In this document: piece by piece, positions 1-10,604 of the stretch
How the letters are laid out: every line of letters starts with the position of its first letter
How positions within the stretch are numbered: the first letter of the stretch is position 1
Source: Bog-756 sp963727955
GTDB taxonomy: Bacteria; Actinomycetota; Acidimicrobiia; Acidimicrobiales; RAAP-2
DNA: 64,000 bases
Reading direction: 5' to 3'
Assembly: GCA_963727955.1 (NCBI GenBank)
Contig: CAVSII010000006.1
Span: 1 to 64,000 of the forward strand
Notes under the pieces: model-generated
What the model was told of the DNA's origin: nothing
The model's input: the letters and a program-made list of their open reading frames with translations, nothing else
The model's database searches: none
Translations under genes and position numbers: made by a program

Positions 1-332
1 ACACCTTTCCGGGCGCAGGAACAATCGCGAGCAGCGAGGCCGCCAGACTGGATCTCGCCGGTCCAGAAAATGACGATCGGATGTCACCTGATGGCCGGGC
101 GAAGGTGTCCCGCAAGCGGAACCTCATAAGGTGACGTCCCTGGTCAGGCCGGGCCGCTGCCCGGAGGCGTCCCGTTGACCCTGTCCGGTGAAATGTCTCG
201 CTCGGGGGCGTCAACTGGGACAGGCGGCGACTTGATGCAGTATCTCAAGATCCACCGAATCACCCGCTCAAGGCGAAGAGAGTCCAGCCTCAAATCGCCA
301 CTCGTTTCGGCAGAGAGAAGCCATCCGTTGGG
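1..332. other. Non-coding end of integrated element
   Basis: No convincing gene is seen. This stretch lies downstream of the integrase gene, on the side of the tRNA where an element inserted at the tRNA 3' end would extend, so it is presumably element DNA that continues off the left edge. Its base composition is more balanced than the core genes to the right. Confidence 0.4.
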
Positions 333-1496
333 TTACCCGTACAGGACTCCAGCCAGTGCGTCGGCCGCATTCTGGCGTTGCGGATCGAGGACATGCCCAT
401 AGACGTCTCCGGTGATGCGAATCGACGCATGGCCAAGCACAGCCGATACCACCTGGAGCGGGATGCCCGTCGCCAACATCAGAGTCGCGGCACTGTGTCG
501 GAGCTCGTGTGGATGCCACTTTCCGATCTTCGCTTTCAGACAGTTGGACTCGAATTGCTTCGCTACATTTCGGGGGTCGAGCGGTGTCCCGAGTGTGGTC
601 GTGAAGACATAACCCGTCTCTGTCCACGCGGGGGACTCCAGCCGCTCCCGCTTCTGTGTGACCTTGTGCTCCTTCAATGCAACCACTGTCGGCTTCGCCA
701 GGTTGATGGACCTTCGTGAGCGCTCCGTCTTCACCTCTGTTGCCTTCAACTCCCCGTTGATTCGCTGCAGTTGTTGTCGCACGGAGATAACGCCCTTTTT
801 GAGATCGACGTCCTCCCATCTCAGGCCGAGCGCCTCCCCCCGTCGCATCCCCGTGGTGAGCATCACCGTGAACAGCGTCCCCATGGGACAGGTCTTCAAC
901 GTCTCCATCAGCCGCTTGGCCTGTGCAGGGCTGAGTGAGCGCCCCTCGCTGCGAGTGACCGTGACAGGCGTCGACATGGCTGCCTCGTTGCGGGTGACGA
1001 TGCGCCACTTCATCGCCTGGTTGATCGCCTGCACCAGCACCGACCGGATCAATCGCCTCGTGGACGCTGACAGGCCGGCTTCACGTTTCGCATCGAGGAG
1101 GGCATCGACGTCGCTGAACGGGAGTTTCGCCACTTTCTTCGATCCGAGCGTTCTCCCTCCCGGGAGGACGAAGGGGACAATATGACCGTCGATCATGTAT
1201 CGGTAGTTGCTCGCCGTCGTCTCGCGGCGGGTGGCGACGATGACCTTGTGCCAGCGATCGAGCAGTTGACTCACCGTGACGGTCGTGTCCATCGGGGGAA
1301 GTCCTTCCGCCTCGAGCCGCTCCTGCTCCTCCATGAGGCGTTTGAGCTTGAGGCGCGCCGCATCCTTCGTCTTGGCGCTGACGGTCCTTCGTTTGAGGTT
1401 GCCCTCTTCATCCGGCTCGAGCGTGGAGCCGAACCATCGGCCGTCGGACTGCCGCTGGTAGAGGGAGCCCTCCCCGTTCATTCTCCGTCCGGCCAT
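333..1496 (-). CDS. Tyrosine-type site-specific integrase
   Basis: Integrase of the tyrosine recombinase family, 387 residues, the usual length for actinobacterial phage or ICE integrases. The N-terminus (about 1-65) looks like an AP2-like arm-binding domain, residues 70-175 like a SAM-like core-binding domain, and 185-387 is the catalytic domain. The catalytic set is complete: Arg218 in TGMRRGEALG, His330 and Arg333 in HPHELRHSAA, His356 in LGHASI and nucleophile Tyr366 in GDVYGHV. It cuts and rejoins DNA at an attachment site, here probably the 3' end of the adjacent tRNA-Ala gene, whose end lies 115 bases upstream of the start. The gene reads into the element, away from the tRNA, the usual layout for tRNA-integrated elements. 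Base use is less GC-skewed than the core genes, consistent with transfer. Directionality factor and element type are not visible. Confidence 0.95.
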   Translation of the reverse strand: MAGRRMNGEGSLYQRQSDGRWFGSTLEPDEEGNLKRRTVSAKTKDAARLKLKRLMEEQERLEAEGLPPMDTTVTVSQLLDRWHKVIVATRRETTASNYRYMIDGHIVPFVLPGGRTLGSKKVAKLPFSDVDALLDAKREAGLSASTRRLIRSVLVQAINQAMKWRIVTRNEAAMSTPVTVTRSEGRSLSPAQAKRLMETLKTCPMGTLFTVMLTTGMRRGEALGLRWEDVDLKKGVISVRQQLQRINGELKATEVKTERSRRSINLAKPTVVALKEHKVTQKRERLESPAWTETGYVFTTTLGTPLDPRNVAKQFESNCLKAKIGKWHPHELRHSAATLMLATGIPLQVVSAVLGHASIRITGDVYGHVLDPQRQNAADALAGVLYG

Positions 1497-1531
1497 CGTC
1501 GTTCACCCCCATCCTCAAGGGTCCTTCTCCG

Positions 1532-1552
1532 TTGCTTACACAATTGCTTACA
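1532..1552. repeat. Two direct TTGCTTACA repeats beside attachment region
   Basis: TTGCTTACA occurs at 1532-1540 and again at 1544-1552, a 12-base period, between the integrase start and the tRNA 3' end. Its position and spacing fit integrase arm-type binding sites or an integrase autoregulatory site. The role is inferred from position only. Confidence 0.4.
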
Positions 1553-1576
1553 ATTCAGTCCGGGGCGCGACGAATC

Positions 1577-1601
1577 CCAGACCAGAGGCACTCTGACCTG
1601 G
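1577..1601 (-). terminator. Inverted repeat just downstream of tRNA-Ala
   Basis: Arms 1577-1587 and 1591-1601 pair at 9 of 11 positions around a 3-base loop. It begins ten bases past the tRNA 3' end on the minus strand. It could end tRNA transcription, although no T-tract follows, or could belong to the recombination site. Confidence 0.3.
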
Positions 1602-1610
1602 GGTTTCGAG

Positions 1611-1684
1611 TGGAGGCGATGGGACTCGAACCCACGAACCTCTTGACTGCCAGTCAAGCGCTCTACCAGCTGAGCTACGCCCCC
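1611..1684 (-). tRNA. tRNA-Ala (anticodon GGC)
   Basis: The minus strand folds as a complete 74-nt tRNA: a 7-bp acceptor stem starting GGGGGCG, a D arm, a 5-bp anticodon stem around loop CTGGCAG (anticodon GGC, reading GCC), and a T arm with GTTCGAGTC. The acceptor stem holds the G3:U70 wobble pair, the alanine identity element. CCA is not encoded. Its 3' end faces an integrase gene, so it is the probable integration target, and its sequence remains intact as expected when the element supplies an identical 3' end. Confidence 0.97.
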
Positions 1685-2138
1685 GCAGCCGCTCAGAGTC
1701 GTTTCTCCTCTGAGGCGTTTCCTGTCATGAACATCATGGCAGCGGAATCCGATTGCAACCGCGGAAAGTTCATCGTAGCCGAGGTCCAGTTGTTGCTCGA
1801 CTACACACCACTGGTCCTCGCCTGACGGTTGGGCCACGGGTCCCCCGCTGGGCAATACTGGTTTGAGACCACGCCGGTGGGAGTCGCTCGAGGTCTTCCC
1901 TGCCCAGGGTGCCCGCAATCGGGCTCCGCGGCCGGAGGTGGCCTTTGTCAAGGTGGCCGTCGCACGGATCTTCCGTCCGAGGACACTGCCTCTCTGGCAT
2001 GGCGTCGGCCGAGGCTGCGATGGCCGGCCAGTTGTGGGCGCCATTGAGAACCAGAAACTCGCCCGATCACAGGATGAGGGATGCTGCGGGCCTTACGGCA
2101 ACCCCACTTCCCGGGTCACCGAGCTGTTGCGAGTATCT
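1685..2138. other. Intergenic stretch, no gene recognised
   Basis: About 450 bases between tRNA-Ala and the small zinc-ribbon gene. Short open frames exist on both strands, the longest encoding about 100 residues on the plus strand from 1863, but none has a family motif, a good start site or clear codon bias. The tRNA promoter should lie in the first 80 bases, and I see no clear hexamers there. Confidence 0.4.
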
Positions 2139-2360
2139 TCAGCCCTTCGGGTCCATCGATTCCCCGCCTGAGCCACACGGATGAGAGGCCCACTCCGGGG
2201 CAGGCGACCAGTCGACCCACCACAGCTTCAGGCAGTTGAGGCATCGTCGGAGCACGCAGTCATTCTCCACCGACATGGTGGCGCTCGGAGGTCCGAGCAA
2301 CGCGGTTTTGGCCGATTCTCCGCAGCTAGGACAAACGATCCGCGTCCTGAAATCCTGCAT
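2139..2360 (-). CDS. Small CxxC zinc-ribbon-like protein, unknown function
   Basis: Predicted 73-residue protein with two CxxC knuckles, CPSC near residue 10 and CLNC near residue 40, separated by about 26 residues and followed by LKLWWVDW. This layout fits a small zinc ribbon or rubredoxin-like fold. The chosen ATG has a purine-rich Shine-Dalgarno sequence (GGGGGAG) about six bases upstream. An 11-residue extension is open but lacks a ribosome site. It stands alone, divergent from leuS. No family is recognised, and a chance open frame is possible, though paired cysteine knuckles are unlikely by chance. Confidence 0.5.
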   Translation of the reverse strand: MQDFRTRIVCPSCGESAKTALLGPPSATMSVENDCVLRRCLNCLKLWWVDWSPAPEWASHPCGSGGESMDPKG

Positions 2361-2566
2361 GTGTGCTCCCCCGGGCAGGTGGATTTGCCGCAATCATCCT
2401 TGAGCCATCGAGCTTTCTGACAGTAGGTGATGACGGCTTGGCTCGCAACCCTGGCGCCGACGCCCCATGAGGGAGCACGGACTGCTTCACCAACGCGCAC
2501 GCGCGGGTCCGACCCATCGACCCGGAGACCCGTCCAGGACAGGAATCTCCCTGCACCTTGTGCCGG

Positions 2567-2572
2567 TACGAT
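2567..2572 (+). promoter_or_regulatory. -10 box of leaderless leuS promoter
   Basis: TACGAT ends eight bases before the ATG at 2581 and there is no Shine-Dalgarno sequence, so transcription should begin at or near the start codon. No clear -35 box is seen, and no T-box-like leader fits in this spacing. Confidence 0.55.
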
Positions 2573-2580
2573 CGTCCGCT

Positions 2581-5066
<2,486 letters not shown>

Positions 5067-5067
5067 A

Positions 5068-6075
5068 TTACTTGAAGCCGGCCAGCACCCCGGCCCACCG
5101 CTCGGGGTCGACCGGGAAATTGTTGCCGTAGAAGCTGAACCGGTCGATGAGACCGTCGAACCGTTTGCGCACCAGGCCGGCTATCTGGTCGAGCTCACCC
5201 ACCACGGCGAAGGTGCGCAGCATCTCGTCGTCGATGAGGTCGGCCATGGCCTCCCACTGGCCCCTCTTCGACAGGGTGTTGAGCTCGGTCTGCAGCGCCC
5301 CCCAGCCGTGCAGCTCGAGCACGGGCCGGTAGGCCGGGGTCGAGCCGTAGAAGGCCAGCTGGGTCTTGGCCGCCTTGGCCGCCGCGGCCAAGGCGGCCTC
5401 GTCCACCCCGGTTACCACCATCCCCTGGTAGGAGACCTGCACGTCGGCCCGGGTCTTGCCCGCCTTGGCCAGGCCGCGCTCGAGGGCTGGCAACGTCACC
5501 TCCCGGATGTAGCGGTCGGTGCCGAAGGGGTGGGCCAGAAAGCCGTCACCGACCTCGCCGGCCACCTCGGTCATGTGCTCGCCCACCCCGGCCACCAAGA
5601 TGGGCGGGTTGCCGTAGGGGTTGGGTCCCGGGTCGAACATGGGGGTCATCAGGGTGTGCCGGTAGAACTCCCCCCGGAAGGCCAGTTTGCTGCCGTCGGC
5701 CCAGCTGGCCCAGATGGCCCGGATGGCCAGCACCATCTCCCGCATCCGGGGGGCCGGGTGCGACCACGGCATGGAGAAGCGCTTCTCGATGTGGGGCTTG
5801 ATCTGGGAGCCCAGCCCGAGGAGGAAGCGCCCCTGCGACTGGGCCTGCAGGTCGTTGGCCGCCACCGCCAGGGTCATCGGGCTGCGGGCGAAGGCCACGG
5901 TGATGGCCGTGCCCAGGCCCAGCCGCTCGGTGTGGTCGGCCGCCCGCACCAGGGGGAAGAACGGGTCGTGGTTGACCTCGGCCGTCCACAGGGCGTCGTA
6001 GCCGCACTGCTCGGCCAGCCGGGCCGTCTCGATCACTCCACTCGGGTCGAACCCGATGACACCGTCGACGAGCAT
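5068..6075 (-). CDS. LLM-class F420-dependent oxidoreductase
   Basis: Luciferase-like TIM-barrel flavin/deazaflavin oxidoreductase, 335 residues, resembling the TIGR03617-type F420-dependent family. Seen are the N-terminal strand with ETARLAEQCGYDALWTAE, the conserved RLGLGTAITVAFARSP segment, and GRFLLGLGSQIKPHIEKRF, typical of cofactor and substrate binding in this family. Members use coenzyme F420 to reduce or oxidise small substrates; the substrate here cannot be read from sequence. The ATG at 6075 is preceded on the minus strand by TAGCGT with six bases between, supporting a leaderless start. It converges on leuS and diverges from the DUF1707 gene. Confidence 0.85.
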   Translation of the reverse strand: MLVDGVIGFDPSGVIETARLAEQCGYDALWTAEVNHDPFFPLVRAADHTERLGLGTAITVAFARSPMTLAVAANDLQAQSQGRFLLGLGSQIKPHIEKRFSMPWSHPAPRMREMVLAIRAIWASWADGSKLAFRGEFYRHTLMTPMFDPGPNPYGNPPILVAGVGEHMTEVAGEVGDGFLAHPFGTDRYIREVTLPALERGLAKAGKTRADVQVSYQGMVVTGVDEAALAAAAKAAKTQLAFYGSTPAYRPVLELHGWGALQTELNTLSKRGQWEAMADLIDDEMLRTFAVVGELDQIAGLVRKRFDGLIDRFSFYGNNFPVDPERWAGVLAGFK

Positions 6076-6081
6076 CCCGGC

Positions 6082-6087
6082 ACGCTA
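6082..6087 (-). promoter_or_regulatory. -10 box of leaderless LLM oxidoreductase
   Basis: On the minus strand TAGCGT (6087 to 6082) lies six bases before the ATG at 6075. This supports a leaderless transcript and the chosen start. Confidence 0.5.
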
Positions 6088-6105
6088 CCGTCCGGCCCTG
6101 TGTGG

Positions 6106-6134
6106 TTGCATAAAGGCCGGCTTCCCCCCACAAT
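6106..6134 (+). promoter_or_regulatory. Promoter of the DUF1707 gene
   Basis: TTGCAT (6106-6111) and CACAAT (6129-6134) are 17 bases apart, and CACAAT ends six bases before the GTG start at 6141. Both hexamers and the spacing fit a housekeeping sigma promoter producing a leaderless mRNA. Confidence 0.5.
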
Positions 6135-6140
6135 TGAGGA

Positions 6141-6737
6141 GTGACCGAAGACGCCACCGACGGTCGCCCGTGGCCGGTCGACCCGTCTGTGCCGCCGGCC
6201 CCGTCGGCACCCACCCCCGTGCCCGAGCTGGTGGTGGCCGACGGGGTGTCCGACCTCCTGGCCTCTTTTGCCGGCAACGGAAACGGCAACGGGCACCGGC
6301 CGGCCACCCCGCCGGCCACCACCCCGGTCACCGACGAGGACCGCACCACCTTCGGCCTGCTCCTCGACCGGGCGGCCGAGCGGGGCCTGCTGTCCCAGAG
6401 CGAGTACCAGCTCCGCCTGGGCGAGCTGGCCGAGGCCACCAGCCGCGACGAGATGCGCCGCATCGTGACCGAGTTGCCCGCCTTCGTCACCCCGGCCCCC
6501 GCGGCCCGGAGCCCCCGCGGGCGCAAGCCGGCCTTCCCCGCCTCCGGCCAATCGGCCGTGGCCGGTGGGGCGGAGCGTCGGGCCACCCCGTGGGCCCTGT
6601 TGGCCGTGGTGGTGGCCGTGCTGCTGATCGCCGTGTTGTTCTTCGCCTTCTACGCCGAGCATGTCGTCCACCAACACACCGGTGGCGGGGCGGGCGCCCT
6701 GGGGGTGTGGCCGCTGGTGTCCCCCTTCCTGAGCTGA
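6141..6737 (+). CDS. DUF1707/SHOCT-like single-pass membrane protein
   Basis: A 198-residue protein with a Pro/Ala-rich N-terminus (residues 1-65, including a short GNGNGNGH stretch), then a DUF1707-type helical module around residues 67-112 (DRTTFGLLLDRAAERGLLSQ and the following EYQLRLGEL...DEMRRIVTELPAF), a linker and one transmembrane helix near residues 153-175 (WALLAVVVAVLLIAVLFFAF). The SHOCT-like part is usually a protein-interaction module in actinobacterial membrane proteins of unknown role. A GTG start follows a -10 box directly. No operon partner is evident, since a 154-base gap precedes the TIR gene. Function unknown. Confidence 0.75.
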   Translation: MTEDATDGRPWPVDPSVPPAPSAPTPVPELVVADGVSDLLASFAGNGNGNGHRPATPPATTPVTDEDRTTFGLLLDRAAERGLLSQSEYQLRLGELAEATSRDEMRRIVTELPAFVTPAPAARSPRGRKPAFPASGQSAVAGGAERRATPWALLAVVVAVLLIAVLFFAFYAEHVVHQHTGGGAGALGVWPLVSPFLS

Positions 6738-6891
6738 CCGCTCAGCTCGGCCCGCACCAGATCCGGTGCATGTCAAGGCGTGGGGAGCTTCTCGTGGCCG
6801 TATGGCGGCCGGTCGGTGGTCGCGCCCGCCGGTACAGTGAGCCGACTGAGTTACCTGCCAGAGAGGCGGTGCCGCGTCCGGCGGAGGATCC

Positions 6892-9653
6892 ATGGCTGAC
6901 GTCTTCGTTTCCTACTCACGGCGGGACGCCGATTTCGTCCAACGGATGGCCTCCTCGTTGGAGGAGCGGGGCAAGTCGGTGTGGATCGACACCCAGGGCA
7001 TCGCCGACACCGAGGTCTTCCCTCAGGCCCTGCGGTCGGCCATCGAGGGGTCCGACGCCTTCCTGTTCGTGATCACCCCCGACTCGGTGGCCTCCGACTT
7101 CTGCGAGCAGGAGGTCACCTACGCCCGCAGCCTCGAGAAGCGCATCGTCCCCGCGCTGCGGGCGCCGGTGCCCGACCCGGCCATCCCCGAGGAGATCCGC
7201 CACCGTAACTGGATCCCCTTCACCGAGGCCGAGGACGTCGACGCCTCCCTCGACCGGGTGGTCCGGGCCCTCGACACCGACCTGGCCGCCTGCAAGGAGC
7301 ACACCCGCTGGCTGGTCAAGGCCCTCGAGTGGGACGCCGAGGACCGCGACCGCAGCTTCCTTCTGCGGGGCAGCGAACTGAAGGCGGCGGAGAGCTGGCT
7401 GGCCGGTACCTCCCCCGAGGCCGAGCCGGCCCCCACCACCGTCCAGAGCGAGTACGTGCTGGCCAGCCGGCGGGCCGCCGCACGGCGCCAGCGCACCCTG
7501 GTCACAGCCAGCCTGGTGGTGGCGGTGGTGGCCGTCGGGGTGGGTGTGGTGGCCCTGGTGCCCCGCAACCAGGCGGTGAGCGCTGGGCGGACCGATCGTG
7601 TCCAGGCCCTGGCGGCCGAGAGCCAGAACGAGCTGTCGGCAGACCCCGAGGTGTCGGTACTCCTGGCCCGCCAGGCCGTCCAGACCGACCCCGACCCGCA
7701 GGCGGTGGCCGCCCTGCGCCAGGCGGTCGACGCCTCGGCGGTCCGGGTGGCCCTCCCCACCCAGTCCGGCCGGCAGTGCGGCTACCTCGGGGCTCCCTCC
7801 CTGGCCTACAGCCCCGACGGCCACCGGCTGGCCGAGAGCCTGTGCACCGGGGAGGTGGTGGTGGCCGACGCGGGACCGGCCGCATCCTCTACCGGCGCCA
7901 CATCGCCGGACAGCTCGGTGCGGTGGCCTACGCACCCGACGGCCGGACCCTGGCGGTGGGGACCCCAACGGGTGTCTCTCTCCTCGACCCGTCTACCGGG
8001 GCGGTTGTGGCCCGGCTGTCGGACGATGCCCAGCCCAATGCCCTGGCCTACAGTCCCGACGGATCCCTGCTGGCCGCCACCACCAACCGGGGCACCACCC
8101 TGTGGGACCTGTCTACCGGTGCGGTGCGTTTTTCCTTCCCCGGGGTCAACGACAACTTCAGTCTGGCCTTCACCTCCGACAGTAAGGCCCTGGCGGTCGG
8201 GACCGGGGCCGGCTTCACCGCGGTCTTCGACGTGACCACCGGCCAGACCCTGCACCGGCTGGCGCCCCCCGCCGGCCAGGACATATCGCCCGGGTCGAGC
8301 CCCAATCCGGTGGCAGTGGGCGGGAACCTGTTGGCCGTGGCCGTCAATGTCAACGGGCCGGGAGACCTGTCGGCCGACATCGACTTGTGGAACACCACCA
8401 CTTGGACCTTCGACAAGGTGCTGACCCCGGTGACCAACACCGCCGTGGGCGCGGTGGCCGTCAGCCCCGACGGTCAGGACGTGGCCGTGGGCAACGACGA
8501 CGGATCGGGCGGGGTGTGGGCGGTGTCCACCGGCGAGCAACTGGTCACCCTGCGGGGCCAGACGGCGGAAATCAACACCATCGCCTTCAGCCCCGACGGC
8601 ACCACGGTGGCGGCGGTGGCCGAGGACGGGACGGCCCGCACCTACCGGGCGGGGGGCCCGTGGCTGCTGACCCTTCCCACCGAGCTGTGCGGCTGCGGCA
8701 ACGAGATCGGCTGGCAGCCCCACAAACTGGTGGCCACGGCCCGCACCGGCAACGACATCGAGCTGCAGACCTGGCTCCTCCCCAGCGGCCGGCTGGTGCC
8801 CGACTCCCCGGTGGTGAGCACCGACCAGCAGAACGAGGGGGTGGTGATCAGCGACGACGGCCGCCTGGCCGCCAGCTGGGACGAGCAGACTCCTACCTCG
8901 ACCGTACAGGTGACCGACGGCTCCACCGGCCGGGTCGTCTTCACCCTGCCGGCCACCACCGTCGAGGACGTGTCGTTCAGCCCCGACGGCCGCTAACTGG
9001 TGGTGACCGACAGCTCCGGAGGGATGCACGTGGCCGACCTGGACGATCACCGGGTGGTGGTCGGACAGGGCTGGCCCCGGACGTGTGTGAACGGCGGATA
9101 TCCGCCGGCGGTGTCCAACCACGACAAACTGGTGGCCGTCTACACCTTCTGCGGGCAGGTGACTGTCGGCCACCTGGGCGACGCCCGTCCCTTCGAGAAC
9201 TTCAACCAGCACCAGCAGCTGTCGGAGATCGCCTTCGACGCGACCGGCCAGCGGCTGGCCCTGGCCAGCTGGGACAGCTCGGTGACGGTGGTCGACGTGG
9301 CCACCGACCGGCCCGTCCTCGAGCTCATCGGCCACACCCGGGGGGTGACCGGCGTGGTCTACTCCCGCACCGGGGGCTACATCATCACCTCCAGCGGCGA
9401 CGACAGCCTGCGGGTTTGGGACGCCACCACCGGTCAGCTCATGCAGGTGGACAGGGACGAATCGGCCCTCGACGACGTGTCGGCCAGTCCGGACGGGAAG
9501 TGGGTGGCCGAGGAGAACAGCGACAACCAGGTGCGGGTGTGGGCCGTGTGTCCCGACTGTCGTGACCCGTCGGCCCTGCTGGCCGGCTCCGCCGCCTCGG
9601 CGGTCTCGCCCCTCACCCCTCTCGAGCGTGAGGCGGCGGCCCAGGCCGGGTGA
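6892..9653 (+). pseudogene. TIR - transmembrane - WD40 protein, frameshifted and interrupted
   Basis: Residues 1-140 form a TIR domain: MADVFVSYSRRDADF at the N-terminus, and DFCEQEV with Glu74 at the position of the catalytic glutamate of NAD-cleaving TIR domains. A linker and one membrane helix follow (203-223), then an outer part with a WD40-type beta-propeller, with about eleven SPDG-type repeats. The layout suggests a cytoplasmic TIR effector controlled by an extracytoplasmic sensor; related designs occur in antiphage and nSTAND-like proteins, but no function is shown here. The frame breaks at the G run 7872-7874 (one G missing between VVVAD and GTGRILYRR), and an in-frame TAA at 8994-8996 interrupts SPDGR and LVVTDSSGG. 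Both could be read errors; two lesions in a non-essential gene could also be real decay. The start follows GGAGG at five bases; a -10 candidate TACAGT lies at 6833-6838. Confidence 0.8.
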
Positions 9654-9664
9654 GGCCCCCCACC

Positions 9665-9688
9665 GACCACCGGATGGTCCCGGCGGTC
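9665..9688. terminator. Candidate bidirectional terminator
   Basis: GACCACCGG (9665-9673) pairs with CCGGCGGTC (9680-9688) at eight of nine positions around a six-base loop. It sits exactly between the convergent TIR-WD40 and PAC2 genes. There is no T-tract, as is common in actinobacterial terminators. Confidence 0.4.
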
Positions 9689-9695
9689 CCTGCGG

Positions 9696-10604
9696 TCAGT
9701 GGCCTTCGCCCCTCAGGAACTGCTCGAGCTCGGCGGCGATCTCGTCCCCGGTGGGGACGTTCATGTCCAGCCCCGGGGCGGCCGCCTGTTCGGAGTCGAG
9801 GGCCATCTCCAGACGGTGGACCATGTCCAGGTGCTCGGGGTTGGCCCCGATCAGCTCGTCGACCTGACGCCGCGACTCGTCACCGGCCCGCCGCAACGAC
9901 GAACTGTCGAGCACCAGGCCGGTCACGGCGCACAGCCCTTCGATGAGGGCGGCGCTGGCTTCGGGGTAGGGCATGGCCGACACGTAGTGGGGGACCCGGG
10001 CCCACAGGCCGATGACCGGCACCTCGGCCTGGCCCAGGGCCACCTCGAGGGCGGCCTGCACCCCGGCCGGCACTTCGAGGGTGCCCTGCACGGTGCCCAC
10101 CCGGCCGACCAGGTCGGCCGACTGGGGCGGGACGGTGGAGGCCAGTTTGACCGGGCGGGTGTGGGGCGTGGGGGCGGGGAAGGCACCCAGCCCGACCACG
10201 GTGCGCACCTCCAGGCTGCGGACCATCCCGACCACCGCTTCGATGAAGGTGGGCCACAGGAAGTCCGGCTCCGGCCCGGTCAGGTAGACGATGTCGGCTC
10301 CCACCCGGTCCTTGCCCGCCGTGACCCGGATGGCCGGCCAGGTCAGGTCGGTGGTGACCCCGTTCTCCAGCCGGGCGATGGGCCGCCGGGCCCGCTGGTC
10401 GATGAGCAGCTCGGTGTCGAAGGTGGCCACCGCCTGGGCGGGGGAGGAGGTGATCAGCTGCTCGATGGCCGCCGACGATCCCATGCCGGCGTCGACCCAA
10501 CCCTCGAGACCCACCACCAGCACCGGTGCCGCCAGGCCCGGGTCGTCCACGTCGCCCCACTCCGGGTCGTAACGGAGGAGGGCGCCGGCGTCGGGGCGGT
10601 TCAC
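9696..10604 (-). CDS. PAC2 family protein
   Basis: A 302-residue protein of the PAC2 (proteasome assembly chaperone 2-like) family, common in actinobacteria. Supporting segments are APVLVVGLEGWVDAGMGSSA near residue 26, the FDTELLIDQRARRP stretch near 60, and VVGLGAFPAPTPHTRP near 135, characteristic of this purine-phosphorylase-like fold. In eukaryotes PAC2 helps build the 20S proteasome; in bacteria the role is untested, and no proteasome gene lies in this window. The GTG start overlaps the stop of the upstream kinase-like gene as GTGA, so the two are translationally coupled. Confidence 0.85.
   Translation of the reverse strand: MNRPDAGALLRYDPEWGDVDDPGLAAPVLVVGLEGWVDAGMGSSAAIEQLITSSPAQAVATFDTELLIDQRARRPIARLENGVTTDLTWPAIRVTAGKDRVGADIVYLTGPEPDFLWPTFIEAVVGMVRSLEVRTVVGLGAFPAPTPHTRPVKLASTVPPQSADLVGRVGTVQGTLEVPAGVQAALEVALGQAEVPVIGLWARVPHYVSAMPYPEASAALIEGLCAVTGLVLDSSSLRRAGDESRRQVDELIGANPEHLDMVHRLEMALDSEQAAAPGLDMNVPTGDEIAAELEQFLRGEGH

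Noticed and set aside
1863..2171. Plus-strand frame of about 100 residues downstream of tRNA-Ala
   Set aside because: No start site, no domain and unconvincing composition; left as unannotated intergenic DNA.
2361..2580. T-box or other riboswitch before leuS
   Set aside because: No T-box core sequence and the -10 box lies eight bases before the ATG, leaving no leader.
7806..9335. Long antisense frame across the WD40 region
   Set aside because: Composition is His/Gly/Arg-rich and mirrors codon bias of the sense gene; no motif or start signal.
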